Notes: a model not told the origin generated them from the letters alone. 54,532 nt of DNA from JBQTHI01 sp052390035 (GCA_052390035.1 JBQTHI010000055.1:1-54532); one strand, 5' to 3'. Shown: positions 23,948 through 32,810, counted from the first letter of the stretch. Numbers and translations are program-made.

Positions 23948-24926
23948 GATGACACGCAACCTTCCTGTCAGGGAGATGTTCGATGAGCTCGGGTGTCTCT
24001 TGCGAACATCTCTCAATGGCCAGCTCACAGCGGGGTTGAAAGGCGCAGGCGGGGGGAGGGTTTATGAGATCGGGCGGGGCGCCGGCGATGCTCATCAGTT
24101 TCGGCACAACCACGTCCAGTCGGGGGGTCGAGCCGATCAAGCCCCAGGCGTAGGGATGTCCCGGATCGGAATAGATCTCCTCGGCACTTCCCGTCTCGAC
24201 GATCCGGCCGGCGTACATCACGGCCAAGCGCTGGCAGAGACCGGCCACAACCCCAAGGTCATGAGTGATGAGGAGTACTGCCAGGCCGAGATCAGCCTGC
24301 AGCTTCTGGATGAGCTCGAGTATCTGGGCCTGGATCGTGACATCGAGGGCGGTAGTCGGCTCGTCGGCGATCAACAGCTCCGGTTCAGAGGCGAGTGCCA
24401 TGGCGATTGCGACCCTCTGGTTCATCCCGCCTGAGAACTCGTAGGGATATTGAGTGACGCGCTGGCGAGGAAAGGAGATGCCGACCAGATCCAGCAACTC
24501 GACCACTCGCCGCTGGGCCGACGGCCCGTCCATCCCCAGGTGGTGTTGAAGAACCTCGCCAATCTGTTCGCCGACCTTCATGAGTGGATCGAGCGATGTC
24601 ATGGGGTCCTGGAAGATGATCGAGATCTCCTTTCCGCGGACGCGGTGAGAGTATGCCTCTCCTGCCTTGCCGAGAACCGAGCGGCCCTTCCAGCGGATGT
24701 CCCCGCCGACAATCTTGCCGGGGAGGTCGATCAGACCGGTAATGGCGCGGGAGGTGACGCTCTTTCCCGAGCCTGACTCGCCCACCAGGCCGAGCGTCTG
24801 TCCACGGTCGAGAATGAAGGAGGCGCCCCGAACGGCTTGGACCACTCCACGGCGGGTGAAGAAGGAGACTTGCAGATTGTCGACCTCGAGCAGGGGTACA
24901 TCGGGCGCCGAGCGCATGTCAGGCAC
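23895..24926 (-). CDS. dppD: Dipeptide/oligopeptide ABC importer, ATP-binding protein (DppD-like)
   Basis: About 343 residues. Walker A GESGSGKS, Q-loop IIFQDPMTSLDPLMKVGEQI, signature EFSGGMNQRVAIAMALA, Walker B LLIADEPTTALDV. The C-terminal peptide-transport extension has PPPACAFQPRCELAIERC. GTG 24926 sits five bases after a GGGAGG and overlaps the dppC stop; ATG 24917 is the alternative. It forms a heterodimer with the DppF-like ATPase. Confidence 0.92.
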   Translation of the reverse strand: MPDMRSAPDVPLLEVDNLQVSFFTRRGVVQAVRGASFILDRGQTLGLVGESGSGKSVTSRAITGLIDLPGKIVGGDIRWKGRSVLGKAGEAYSHRVRGKEISIIFQDPMTSLDPLMKVGEQIGEVLQHHLGMDGPSAQRRVVELLDLVGISFPRQRVTQYPYEFSGGMNQRVAIAMALASEPELLIADEPTTALDVTIQAQILELIQKLQADLGLAVLLITHDLGVVAGLCQRLAVMYAGRIVETGSAEEIYSDPGHPYAWGLIGSTPRLDVVVPKLMSIAGAPPDLINPPPACAFQPRCELAIERCSQETPELIEHLPDRKVACHRAFDIRTVGAPVAGSVG

Positions 24927-25866
24927 CACGGCCTCCCGTAGCCTGCAGTCCGGCTGCGAACCGCTTCTCCCGTTCATGGGGATCGGCGACGATTCGGAGC
25001 CAGCTGGCGAACAGGTTTGCCCCGAGCACAGTGAGGGCGATGGCGAGACCGGGGAAGGTCACCAGCCACCAGGCGTTGAAGACGTAGTCCCGTCCGATCG
25101 CCACATCGAGACCCCAGGACAAAGATGGCGGTTGGATGCCCAGTCCAAGGAAAGAGAGCGCCGCCTCCGCCAGGATGGCGCTGGCGAACTCCAGCACGGC
25201 CAGGGTCAGCAGTGGAGCCGCCAGGTTGGGGAGGATGTGGCGGAAGATGATCCGCCGGGGCCGGGCCCCGACGATCTCGGCCGCCTCCACGTAGGGCGTC
25301 TCCTTGGCAGACAGAACCACTCCCCGCACCAGCAATGAGTACACCATCCAGGCGTTGATCGGCAGAACGACGATCAGCACGGTCAGACTGGGCCGGATTA
25401 CCGACAGGATCACCAGATACAACAACAACCCGGGAAAGGCGAGCTGGGTGTCCAGCCAGCGCATGATCACGCTGTCCACCCGGCCGCCGTTATAGCCCGC
25501 CAGCAGTCCGAGGACGGTTCCCACGGTTCCGGCGATCAAGACGACGCCAAGACCGACGGTGAGCGACACCCGCGATCCGTAGACGATGCGCGCCAGCAGA
25601 TCGCGGCCGAGGTTGTCGGAGCCGAGGGGATGCTCGAAAGAGCCACCCTCGAGCCAGAACGGAGGGAGCAGCCGGTCGGAGAGTGATTGGGCGGTGGGGT
25701 CGTAGGGAGCGAGAAGGGGAGCCAGAAGAGCGACGAGTAGGAGCGTCGACATCACCAGTAACCCGAAGAAGCCGGCCTTGTCCTGCCAGAGCTCACCGAC
25801 GACACGGGCAAAGCGCCGGGTCACGGTGGGAGCAGCGATTGCGGGCGCGGTTATGGACTGTGCCAT
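24919..25866 (-). CDS. dppC: Dipeptide/oligopeptide ABC importer, permease (DppC-like)
   Basis: 315 residues, six membrane helices. The N-terminal OppC-type segment ends in PLLAPYDPTAQSLSDRLLPP and HPLGSDNLGRDLLARIVYGS, both typical of DppC/OppC. The cytoplasmic EAA loop that contacts the ATPases is YVEAAEIVGARPRRIIFRHI followed by LPN. ATG 25866 is seven bases downstream of the dppB stop. With DppB it forms the membrane channel. Confidence 0.93.
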   Translation of the reverse strand: MAQSITAPAIAAPTVTRRFARVVGELWQDKAGFFGLLVMSTLLLVALLAPLLAPYDPTAQSLSDRLLPPFWLEGGSFEHPLGSDNLGRDLLARIVYGSRVSLTVGLGVVLIAGTVGTVLGLLAGYNGGRVDSVIMRWLDTQLAFPGLLLYLVILSVIRPSLTVLIVVLPINAWMVYSLLVRGVVLSAKETPYVEAAEIVGARPRRIIFRHILPNLAAPLLTLAVLEFASAILAEAALSFLGLGIQPPSLSWGLDVAIGRDYVFNAWWLVTFPGLAIALTVLGANLFASWLRIVADPHEREKRFAAGLQATGGRGA

Positions 25867-25873
25867 CGGGCTC

Positions 25874-26794
25874 CTAGGTCAGTTTGATGCGGGGATCGAC
25901 GTATTTGTAGGCCACGTCCATCAGCACGTTGATGGAAACGATCATTAGGGCGACGACGAAGACTATGGCCTGCAGGAGGATCAGGTCCTGGCGCTGAATC
26001 GACTGGATGGCGAGGAACCCGAGACCGGGCCAGGCGAATACGGTCTCCACCACTACCGAAAAGCCGGCCAAGGCCCGGATCAGCTCCCACCCGGCCATCG
26101 TCATCACCGGTACGGCGGCGTTGCGGAAAGCGTGCGAGCCGACCAACCGGTGAAAGGGCACGTTCTTGGCCTTGACCAGTTGTACGTAGCTCTTGTTGAG
26201 CTCGTCGATCATGGCCGACCTGGTGAGCATCACCAGTCGAGCCGCCGCCGGCAACGCGAAGGTGACCGCCGGGAGGACAGCATGGGCCAGCGAGCCGGAC
26301 CCAAATATCGGGAGCAGCTGGAGCTGGACTCCGAAGACCAATATCAAGAGCAGGCCGAGCCAGAAGTTGGGCATCGAGAGGCCGGTGAGGCTGAGAGTCA
26401 CCAGGACCCGGTCGAGGAAACCACCCGGTTTGAGCGAGCTGAGGATCCCGAGGGGGATGGCGATCACCACGGCTAGCACCATCGATGCTGCGACCAAGAG
26501 CAGGGTTCGGGGAAGCGCCTCAAGAACGATCTCCAGCGCCGGACGGTCCTGCCACAAAGAGCTCCCGAAATCGAAACGCAGCGCCGAACCGAGGAAGTCG
26601 AAGAACTGCACGTGAAGCGGTCGGTCGAAACCGAGTTGGGCGGAGAAAGCGGCCCTTTGCTCGGGGGTGGCTTCCAATGGGAGCATCACTCTCACCGGGT
26701 CGCCGATCAGACGAGTCACCACGAACACCACCACGGTCACCCCGACCACCACGAGCGCACCTTGGATGACTCGTTTGAGTAAGAACCGCCCTAT
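25874..26794 (-). CDS. dppB: Dipeptide/oligopeptide ABC importer, permease (DppB-like), apparent ATA start
   Basis: 306 residues if begun at ATA 26794 (IGRFLLKRVIQGALVVVGVT). It has six helices, and a permease loop in PFHRLVGSHAFRNAAVPVMT. DppB family members begin with a short basic stretch, RxLLRR, before the first helix, which matches this N-terminus. AGGAG lies seven bases before the ATA. There is no ATG, GTG or TTG in frame between the upstream stop at 26846 and GTG 26752. Starting at 26752 would cut the first helix and leave no ribosome site. Either ATA initiates, or ATG has mutated. Confidence 0.82.
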   Translation of the reverse strand: MGRFLLKRVIQGALVVVGVTVVVFVVTRLIGDPVRVMLPLEATPEQRAAFSAQLGFDRPLHVQFFDFLGSALRFDFGSSLWQDRPALEIVLEALPRTLLLVAASMVLAVVIAIPLGILSSLKPGGFLDRVLVTLSLTGLSMPNFWLGLLLILVFGVQLQLLPIFGSGSLAHAVLPAVTFALPAAARLVMLTRSAMIDELNKSYVQLVKAKNVPFHRLVGSHAFRNAAVPVMTMAGWELIRALAGFSVVVETVFAWPGLGFLAIQSIQRQDLILLQAIVFVVALMIVSINVLMDVAYKYVDPRIKLT

Positions 26795-26816
26795 GACCGG
26801 TCTCCTTCTCTTATGC

Positions 26817-26847
26817 GATCGTCCCCCGGAAAAGCCGGGGGACGATC
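26817..26847. terminator. Strong hairpin between binding-protein gene and dppB
   Basis: A perfect 13-bp stem, GATCGTCCCCCGG (26817-26829) and CCGGGGGACGATC (26835-26847), with a five-base loop. There is no T tract. It lies 11 bases after the binding-protein stop. In peptide importers such hairpins give partial termination or protect the upstream message, so that binding protein is made in excess over the permease. Confidence 0.7.
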
Positions 26848-26857
26848 AACGTAGTGG

Positions 26858-28393
26858 TTAAGCGCTCACCGACATTTCCTTGACGAGGATCTTCGCATCC
26901 ACTCGCGGCTGCCACTGGAGGCGCTCGCTCATCCCGTAGACGTCGTTGATGTTGAGCATGAACAAGAAATATGCCTCGTCGCAGGCCTTTTGTACTGCTT
27001 GGTGGTAGAGATCCTCACGGGTGGCAGTGTCGGTCTCCGAGCGGGCGGCATCGATCCATCCGGCCAGCTCGGCATCGTCGTTGGAGGCCCCGATTCCGTC
27101 CAGGTGGTAGTAGGCGGATAACTGGCGGTCGGCATCGAGCAACTCGTTGGAGCTGGTCACGTAAATCGCCGGCGGGCGAATGTCACCGAACAGGCGATTC
27201 AGGTACTCGTCGAACTCGAAGATCTGGACATCGGGCACGAGGCCGACTTCGGTGAGGAAGTTGCCCACCACTTCGACCACTTCGCGGTCCTTGAGCCAGC
27301 GGCCTGAGGTCCCGATCACCTCCACGGTGGCACCCTCTGCACCCGCCTCTGCAATGAGAGTCCGCGCCCCGTCCGGATCGTAGGAGTAGGCCGCCAGATC
27401 GGGATTGAAGCCGAAGAAGGACTCGCTGAGGATCTGGCACTGGTCGACGCTGGCGTTCCCCCCGAACAGTTCATCCGCCATGGCTTGCTTGTCCACCGCC
27501 AGATTCATCGCCCGTCGGACCCGGACATCGGCGGTCGCCCCTTCCATGGCGTTGATGATCAGCACGGGATGCTCGAGACCGGTCACCGAGGCAGCCTGGG
27601 GCGCTGATCCCACATCCTCGGGCTGCAGATTGGTGATCACGTCGGCATCCCCGCCCAACAGCGCCGAGAGGCGGGTCCCCGCCTCGGCCACGAAGCGGAA
27701 GGTGACCCGATCGACGTTGCCTACGTCACCACCCCAATAATCGGGATTTGACTCGAGGGTGACATGGTCGCCCCGGACCCATTCGACGAAGCGGTACGGC
27801 CCGGTTCCCGTCGGGGTCTCGGCGAAGGCGGCATCAGCCGACGCCTGGGCCGGGACCATCTTCATCCAGTACATCCGGGCGGGAAGGATGGGGTCGGCTA
27901 CGTTGGTGATGATGTTGACGGTGAAGTCATCAACTTTCTCGGCACTGGCGATGGTCGAGAAGAACGACACTTGTTCGGAGGCGAAGTCAGGATTGATGAT
28001 CCTCGTCACGCTGGCCACCACGCTGTCAGCGTTGAACGGCTCCCCATTGTGAAAGCTGACTCCACTCTGCAGGGTGAATTGCCAGGTTGTGTCATCAACC
28101 TGGGTCGGCTCGGCCGCGGCGAGCCCGGGGACCAACTCACCATCCGGCGTGCGGGACATAAGAGTCTCGTACACGTTGTCACTGACCGCCCTCTCGTTTC
28201 CGTCGTCTCTGATCTGCGGATCTAGGGTGGTCGGCTCCCCTGCAAGGATGATCGTGATCTCGGCCGAGGCTGCAGGGGGTGCTCCGGTGGTGGCCGGACC
28301 CTCAGCTCCGGTGGTCGTCCCTCCGCCTCCTCCGCACGCCATGAAAAACAGACCGATGACGAGCGGGAGGACAAACTGCTTCCTACGCGACAT
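26858..28393 (-). CDS. Peptide ABC importer, substrate-binding lipoprotein (SBP_bac_5)
   Basis: 511 residues from ATG 28393, which follows AAGGAGGAG. The signal peptide is MSRRKQFVLPLVIGLFFMAC with lipobox FMAC, so Cys20 is lipidated. A Thr/Gly/Ala linker follows. The family 5 binding-protein fold starts at EITIILAGEPTTLDPQIRDD. The mature domain has GVSFHNGEPFNADSVVASV, TGTGPYRFVEW and RVRRAMNLAVDK, all typical. It heads the importer operon. Ligands of this family include di- and oligopeptides, opines, nickel and glutathione; sequence does not say which. Confidence 0.93.
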   Translation of the reverse strand: MSRRKQFVLPLVIGLFFMACGGGGGTTTGAEGPATTGAPPAASAEITIILAGEPTTLDPQIRDDGNERAVSDNVYETLMSRTPDGELVPGLAAAEPTQVDDTTWQFTLQSGVSFHNGEPFNADSVVASVTRIINPDFASEQVSFFSTIASAEKVDDFTVNIITNVADPILPARMYWMKMVPAQASADAAFAETPTGTGPYRFVEWVRGDHVTLESNPDYWGGDVGNVDRVTFRFVAEAGTRLSALLGGDADVITNLQPEDVGSAPQAASVTGLEHPVLIINAMEGATADVRVRRAMNLAVDKQAMADELFGGNASVDQCQILSESFFGFNPDLAAYSYDPDGARTLIAEAGAEGATVEVIGTSGRWLKDREVVEVVGNFLTEVGLVPDVQIFEFDEYLNRLFGDIRPPAIYVTSSNELLDADRQLSAYYHLDGIGASNDDAELAGWIDAARSETDTATREDLYHQAVQKACDEAYFLFMLNINDVYGMSERLQWQPRVDAKILVKEMSVSA

Positions 28394-28434
28394 GTCTTGG
28401 ACTCCTCCTTGGAACGGCTCTTCGCCTAGGGCTA

Positions 28435-28454
28435 TTGTATACTGTGGACAGTAT
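28435..28454. promoter_or_regulatory. Candidate GntR operator between importer and regulator
   Basis: ATACTG-TGGA-CAGTAT (28439-28454) is a perfect 6-4-6 palindrome preceded by TTGT. It lies between the divergent starts of the binding-protein gene (28393) and the GntR gene. The left part reads TTGTATAC, matching the sites at 35249 and 36077. I infer that the adjacent GntR protein binds here. Confidence 0.6.
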
Positions 28455-28500
28455 GGGTTCGTCAACTAATTACTGGGATAAATCTGACAACCCCTCAGCC

Positions 28501-29187
28501 ATGCGGTCATCAGACGACTCGCCGGCGCCGTTGGGACGGCTACACGGGCCACTGAGCCAGAAGATCGCCGCCGAAATCAAGTCGGCAATCTTGACGGGCC
28601 GATTTCGGCCCGGGGATCGGCTGATCGAAGAGGACCTGGCCGCCGAGCTCGACGTCTCCCGCAACCCGGTCCGCGAGGCCCTGCGATCCCTCTCGTCGGC
28701 GGGGTTCGTCGAGATTGTCCCCCGACGGGGAGCATCGGTGGCCGTGCTTGACACCAGATCGGTGACAGAGCTCTTCGAGGTCCGAGCCGCATTGGAAGCC
28801 CTCGCCGCCAGGCTGGCGGCCCAACGAATCGCCCCCGAGCAATTGCTCGATATGGAAGCGGTGGTTGAGCGGGGGACGGCAACAGCATCCGCCGGACGCT
28901 TCGAGGAATTACCGCCGCTCAACTCGGAGTTCCATGCGGCGGTGGCGAAGGCGACCGGGAATGCCCGCCTGCAGTCTCTTATCGAGACGGTTCGGGACAC
29001 CATCCAATGGGTCTACTCCCGTAACATTCGAGAGCGCGCCATCGATTCATGGTTCGAACACCGGGGCCTGCTAGATGCCATTCGTCATGGGGACCCCGAG
29101 ATTGCCGCCCATCTGGCCCTCGAGCACATAGCCCGGGCGGAGGGCGCCTACCTGAAAGCGGAGGCTGCGGAGAGCCGCAGTGGCTGA
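28501..29187 (+). CDS. GntR-family regulator, FadR/FCD type
   Basis: 228 residues from ATG 28501; ATG 28453 would also work but overlaps the palindrome. The winged helix is AAEIKSAILTGRFRPGDRLI followed by EEDLAAELDVSRNPVREALR. The all-helical FCD ligand domain has VTELFEVRAALEALAARLAA and FHAAVAKATGN, with the metal-binding His pattern (FHxAV, then H in EHRGLLDAI and ALEHI). Members sense organic acids or amino-acid-related effectors. Divergent from the importer and first in an operon with MFS, cyclodeaminase and GGT genes, so it probably controls both. Confidence 0.9.
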   Translation: MRSSDDSPAPLGRLHGPLSQKIAAEIKSAILTGRFRPGDRLIEEDLAAELDVSRNPVREALRSLSSAGFVEIVPRRGASVAVLDTRSVTELFEVRAALEALAARLAAQRIAPEQLLDMEAVVERGTATASAGRFEELPPLNSEFHAAVAKATGNARLQSLIETVRDTIQWVYSRNIRERAIDSWFEHRGLLDAIRHGDPEIAAHLALEHIARAEGAYLKAEAAESRSG

Positions 29188-30337
29188 ACCGGTCGAGATC
29201 GCTTCGACCCCAAATGGTCGGGCGAATTGGGTCGGCTTCGGAGCAGTGGTGGCGTCCTATCTGGCGGTCACCGTGGCCGAGTCGGTGCTGGCACCGCTCT
29301 TTCCTGCCGTTGCGACCGATCTCGGGCTCGGGGCGCAGACCGCCGGACTGGCGTTTGGAATCCTCACCGGCCTTATCGCCGTCGGAAACTTCCTGGGCGG
29401 GTTGCTTCTGCGCCACCTGGCGCCACGGGCCGTTGCCGCCCTCAGCCTCGGCATCACCGCCGTGGGCTCCGCACTCGCCGCCATGTCCCACCGGGCGAAT
29501 CCACTCCTGTTTTCCCAAGCCCTCATCGGTTTTGGAGCGGGGCTCTTCTTTGCACCCGCCCTGAAAGCCGCCGGGCTGGCGGCGGGAACGAGAAGGCGAG
29601 GCCTGGCCATGGGCATCTTCGGAGTTGCCTTCTCGGCCGGCCTTGCCCTGGCCGCCTACCTCGCCGCTTCGACCGCCAGCAGATGGAACACGGCGTTCTT
29701 CGTGGCGGCGGCGACTTGCGTGGCGGGTCTGGTGGTGGTGGTAGTAGCGCCTTGGCCGGACAGCCGCCAACCAGACGCCGGCAAGCTCCGACTGGGGGCG
29801 ATCCGCTTGCCGGTCGTGGTCGGATCGGTCGGTGCGGTGTCTCAATACGGCACCGTCGGGTTTCTGGCGCTCTTTGCCGTGACCGTCTGGGGACTCTCCC
29901 CCGCCTCGGCAGCTGTCCTGGTCGCCACCGGGCGACTGCTGTCGGTTCCGGCCAAGTTGGCGGTGGGGAGCGCCGCCGACCGCTTCGGCGGGCGGACCGC
30001 TCTGGTTTCGGTGGTGCTGGTCTTGGCGGTCACCGGGGCCTTGTGGACCTCGCTACCCAACTCGGCATTCACCCTGGTCGCGGCCGCGATATTCGCCGCC
30101 TCGGTGAGTGCCCTCTTCCCGGTGGCGAACCTGATCGCCTTTGAGCGGTTCGGCGATCAAGGCTCAATGCTCGGGGCTTACCGATCCGTCCAAATCGGAG
30201 TCGGTGCGGTGGGTGCCTTTCTCGTCGGCCTCTTGGCGGATGTGTACGGCTTGCGCTTCGTCCTCACCGTCAGCGCCTTGATCCCGATCCTGCTCCTGTT
30301 GGTTGCCCGACGGATGAGCCCGGCGGTGGCGATCTGA
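29180..30337 (+). CDS. Major facilitator superfamily transporter
   Basis: 385 residues and 12 predicted helices. The first pair spans VGFGAVVASYLAVTVAESVL and AGLAFGILTGLIAVGNFLGG. A cytoplasmic motif, RRRGLAMGIFGVAFSAG, is typical of MFS, and the second half repeats it (DRFGGRTALVSVVLVLAVTG). GTG 29180 overlaps the GntR stop, and its own stop shares one base with the next ATG. It lies with amino-acid catabolic genes and may export or import a related organic acid; the substrate is not determined. Confidence 0.88.
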   Translation: MAEPVEIASTPNGRANWVGFGAVVASYLAVTVAESVLAPLFPAVATDLGLGAQTAGLAFGILTGLIAVGNFLGGLLLRHLAPRAVAALSLGITAVGSALAAMSHRANPLLFSQALIGFGAGLFFAPALKAAGLAAGTRRRGLAMGIFGVAFSAGLALAAYLAASTASRWNTAFFVAAATCVAGLVVVVVAPWPDSRQPDAGKLRLGAIRLPVVVGSVGAVSQYGTVGFLALFAVTVWGLSPASAAVLVATGRLLSVPAKLAVGSAADRFGGRTALVSVVLVLAVTGALWTSLPNSAFTLVAAAIFAASVSALFPVANLIAFERFGDQGSMLGAYRSVQIGVGAVGAFLVGLLADVYGLRFVLTVSALIPILLLLVARRMSPAVAI

Positions 30338-31287
30338 TGCTCTACCTCACCGACCGCGAGGTGGCACAGATTCTCAGCCCGTCGCTGGCGGCCGAGGCCA
30401 TCGAAGGCGCCTTCCGCCACCTGGCCGCGGGCGACGCCGCCTCCCAGGCGCGTGTCCGCACCGTGACCAGAGTGGGAAAGCTGAGCACAGTGGGCGCAGT
30501 GCTGACGGCCGACGGGCTCGCCGGAGCCAAGGTGTACCCCACCACCACTGGAGGGCGATTCGGATTCATGGTTCTCCTGTTCGAGATGGGGAGTGGTCAG
30601 GCATTGGCAGTGATGGCCGGAGCGGCACTAACCGAAATACGAACTGCTGCCACCTCGGTCGTGGCCGCCCGGTATCTGGCGAGGAAAGAGGCGCGAATTC
30701 TCACCATCTTCGGCGCCGGGCGGCAGGCGGGGGCCCATGCCCGGGCGTTTGCGGAAGAGTTTTCCTTGAACGAAATCAGGGTCGTCCACCGCCGCGACGC
30801 CGCCGGTTTTGTCGGAGAAGTCGCCAGCCATACCGGTGTGAGGGCCTACCAGGCGACGGTTACTGACGCTTTACCGGGTTGTGATCTGATCGTCACCGCC
30901 ACCAGGGCTTCCTCGTCGCTATTCAGCGGCCTCGACGTTCCCGACGGCTGCCATATCACCGCGCTGGGTGCCACCTTGCCTACAACTCGGGAACTCGACT
31001 CCCTGACGGTTGATCGGGCCGATCCGGTGGTGGTCGAGTCGATCGACCAGGCCCGGATGGAGGCCGGCGATCTGCTGTTGGCCGCCGACGACGGGGTGGC
31101 GGTCTGGGACCGAGTGATCGAACTCGCCGAGCTGGTATCCGGCGCTCGGATCGGTCGGCGGGATTCTCACCAAATCACCCTTTACAAGTCCCTCGGAGTC
31201 GGCCTGGAAGACGTGGCCGCCGCCGCCGCCGTGTACCGCGGGGCCCTTCGCAATTCGGTCGGCCTTCGGTTGGATGAGGGCGGCTGA
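30337..31287 (+). CDS. Ornithine cyclodeaminase / mu-crystallin family protein
   Basis: 316 residues. The family includes ornithine cyclodeaminase, alanine dehydrogenase (archaeal) and ketimine reductases. GLAGAKVYPTTTGGRFGFMV is the substrate-binding block with its Lys. TEIRTAATSVVAARYLARKE links to the Rossmann NAD site ILTIFGAGRQAGAHARAFAE. The C-terminal SHQITLYKSLGVGLEDVAAA is a family hallmark. The real reaction could be cyclodeamination of ornithine, or reduction of a cyclic ketimine such as DAAO products would form. Sits in the GntR-MFS-GGT operon. Confidence 0.9.
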   Translation: MLYLTDREVAQILSPSLAAEAIEGAFRHLAAGDAASQARVRTVTRVGKLSTVGAVLTADGLAGAKVYPTTTGGRFGFMVLLFEMGSGQALAVMAGAALTEIRTAATSVVAARYLARKEARILTIFGAGRQAGAHARAFAEEFSLNEIRVVHRRDAAGFVGEVASHTGVRAYQATVTDALPGCDLIVTATRASSSLFSGLDVPDGCHITALGATLPTTRELDSLTVDRADPVVVESIDQARMEAGDLLLAADDGVAVWDRVIELAELVSGARIGRRDSHQITLYKSLGVGLEDVAAAAAVYRGALRNSVGLRLDEGG

Positions 31288-32749
31288 AGCCATGGGCGGG
31301 TTGATTGCGGGCGCGTTGGAGGTGATGGCAGAGCAATGCACCGCCCGGGGAGCGCGAGGAGTGGTGTTGGCGGCGGCGCCGCTCGCAGCCGCCCTGGGGG
31401 CCGAGGCAATCAGAGCGGGGGGAAACGCCTTCGACGGAGCTGTCACGGCCGCCTTGGCCGAAACCGTGCTGCTGCCTCCCAAATGTGGATTGGCGGGCGA
31501 TCTGGTCGCCCTGAGAAGCTCCGCCGAGGACGTCGCCCCGGAGGCACTCCTCGCCATCGGTGGTGCACCTCGCCGTCTGGCGGAGGTGGCCGCCGCCGGA
31601 AAACTGAACGTCACCGGTCCTCTCTCGGTCGGGGTTCCCGGCGCACCTGCCGGTTACGACGCCCTGGCTGCCCTCGGCCGGCTGGGGCGTCGCCGCCTGG
31701 CCGCCCCGGCCACCGATCTCGCCATCAACGGATTCGCCTGGGCTCAGATCTGCACCAGCCTCGCCCTCGAGTCGGCAGACTTGGTAAAGACCCACAACGA
31801 GACGGGAACGGTGTATTTCCCCGACGGCATTCCCCTCCAGCCTGCGACTCTGGTGCGACTCCCCCGCATGGCCGCCTTGATCGACGAATGGGCCCACCTC
31901 GGCCCCGCCCTGTTTTGGGGGCCAATCGGAGAGGTCATGGCTGATTCGGTTAGAAAGCGGGGCGGGGTGCTGGAGGCGACCGACCTCCATTCGGTCGAAG
32001 CACGTTGGGAACCGGCCGCACGAGGGATTATCAACGGACTGCTGGCATGGGCGACACCCTCCCCTACCCATGGACCATCCCTGTTGGAGGCGACTGCGGG
32101 GGCGACACCGAACGATGGTCCGGGCCTGGTCTGGGATCGGGTGATGGACGCGGTGAGCAAGCGAGGCCACCTGCTAGGCGATCCGAGCGGCACTTCGATG
32201 GTGAGCGCCGCCGACGATGAGGGCAACGTGGTCATCGTGATCCACTCCAACTCCTTTCCCCGGTTTGGGAGCGGGCTGGTGCTCGAGGAGTTCGATCTGA
32301 TCCTCAACAACCGCCCCGGACGAGGATTCGCCTCGCAACCCGGTCATCCCAACTTCCCGGCGCCCGGGAAGCGACCCGCCACCACCCTTCACGCCTGGGC
32401 AGTCGCCGGCGCCGATGGAGCCCCGGGTCTCTTCGGCGGGACACCGGGAGGGGAGAACCAAATGCCGTGGAATGCGCAGACCATCGGCCAGATCGTGTCA
32501 GGTCAAACCGACCCCGGTCGGCTCGTCGTGTCACCACGATGGGAGTGGCTAACTGGCGGCGGGGTGGCAATCGAGGAGGGTTTCAGCCAAGCCGAAGAAG
32601 CCGAACTGATAGCTCGCGCCGCCCGGGTGCAACGGGTGCCCCGCTGGGGGTTGCGATCCGCCCAACAGGTTCTAGTCCGCCCCCGGGCCGGTCGGCCGGT
32701 CGTCGGAGCGGTCGATCCCCGCACGGGCGGCGCTGGGGTTGCCGTTTAG
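31274..32749 (+). CDS. Gamma-glutamyltransferase family protein
   Basis: 491 residues, somewhat short for the family (about 550-580). The N-terminal part has AAALGAEAIRAGGNAFDGAV, LPPKCGLAGDLVAL and GVPGAPAGYDALAALG. The nucleophile is Thr307 in PSGTSMVSAADDEGNVV, at the point where self-cleavage would create the small subunit. SGLVLEEFDLILNNRPGRGF follows, as in GGTs. No signal peptide is seen, so it may be cytoplasmic. Substrates could be gamma-glutamyl compounds brought in by the importer. ATG 31292 is an alternative start just after the cyclodeaminase stop. Confidence 0.85.
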   Translation: MRAAEAMGGLIAGALEVMAEQCTARGARGVVLAAAPLAAALGAEAIRAGGNAFDGAVTAALAETVLLPPKCGLAGDLVALRSSAEDVAPEALLAIGGAPRRLAEVAAAGKLNVTGPLSVGVPGAPAGYDALAALGRLGRRRLAAPATDLAINGFAWAQICTSLALESADLVKTHNETGTVYFPDGIPLQPATLVRLPRMAALIDEWAHLGPALFWGPIGEVMADSVRKRGGVLEATDLHSVEARWEPAARGIINGLLAWATPSPTHGPSLLEATAGATPNDGPGLVWDRVMDAVSKRGHLLGDPSGTSMVSAADDEGNVVIVIHSNSFPRFGSGLVLEEFDLILNNRPGRGFASQPGHPNFPAPGKRPATTLHAWAVAGADGAPGLFGGTPGGENQMPWNAQTIGQIVSGQTDPGRLVVSPRWEWLTGGGVAIEEGFSQAEEAELIARAARVQRVPRWGLRSAQQVLVRPRAGRPVVGAVDPRTGGAGVAV

Positions 32750-32756
32750 CTCATTA

Positions 32757-32804
32757 CCGAACCCAGGGCTCCAGCCAACGATATCGTTGGCTGGGGCCCC
32801 AAGA
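32757..32804 (+). repeat. Dispersed 3'-end palindromic repeat, copy B
   Basis: Starts CGAACCCAGGG eight bases after the GGT stop. The core is a near-perfect palindrome from 32766 to 32799: arm GGGCTCCAGCCAACGAT pairs with ATCGTTGGCTGGGGCCC, with a single T-G wobble. It ends CCCCAAGAAC. Lying between convergent genes (GGT and the ferritin-like gene), it could act as a terminator in both directions. Homologous to copies A and C. Confidence 0.75.
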
Positions 32805-32810
32805 ACGACA

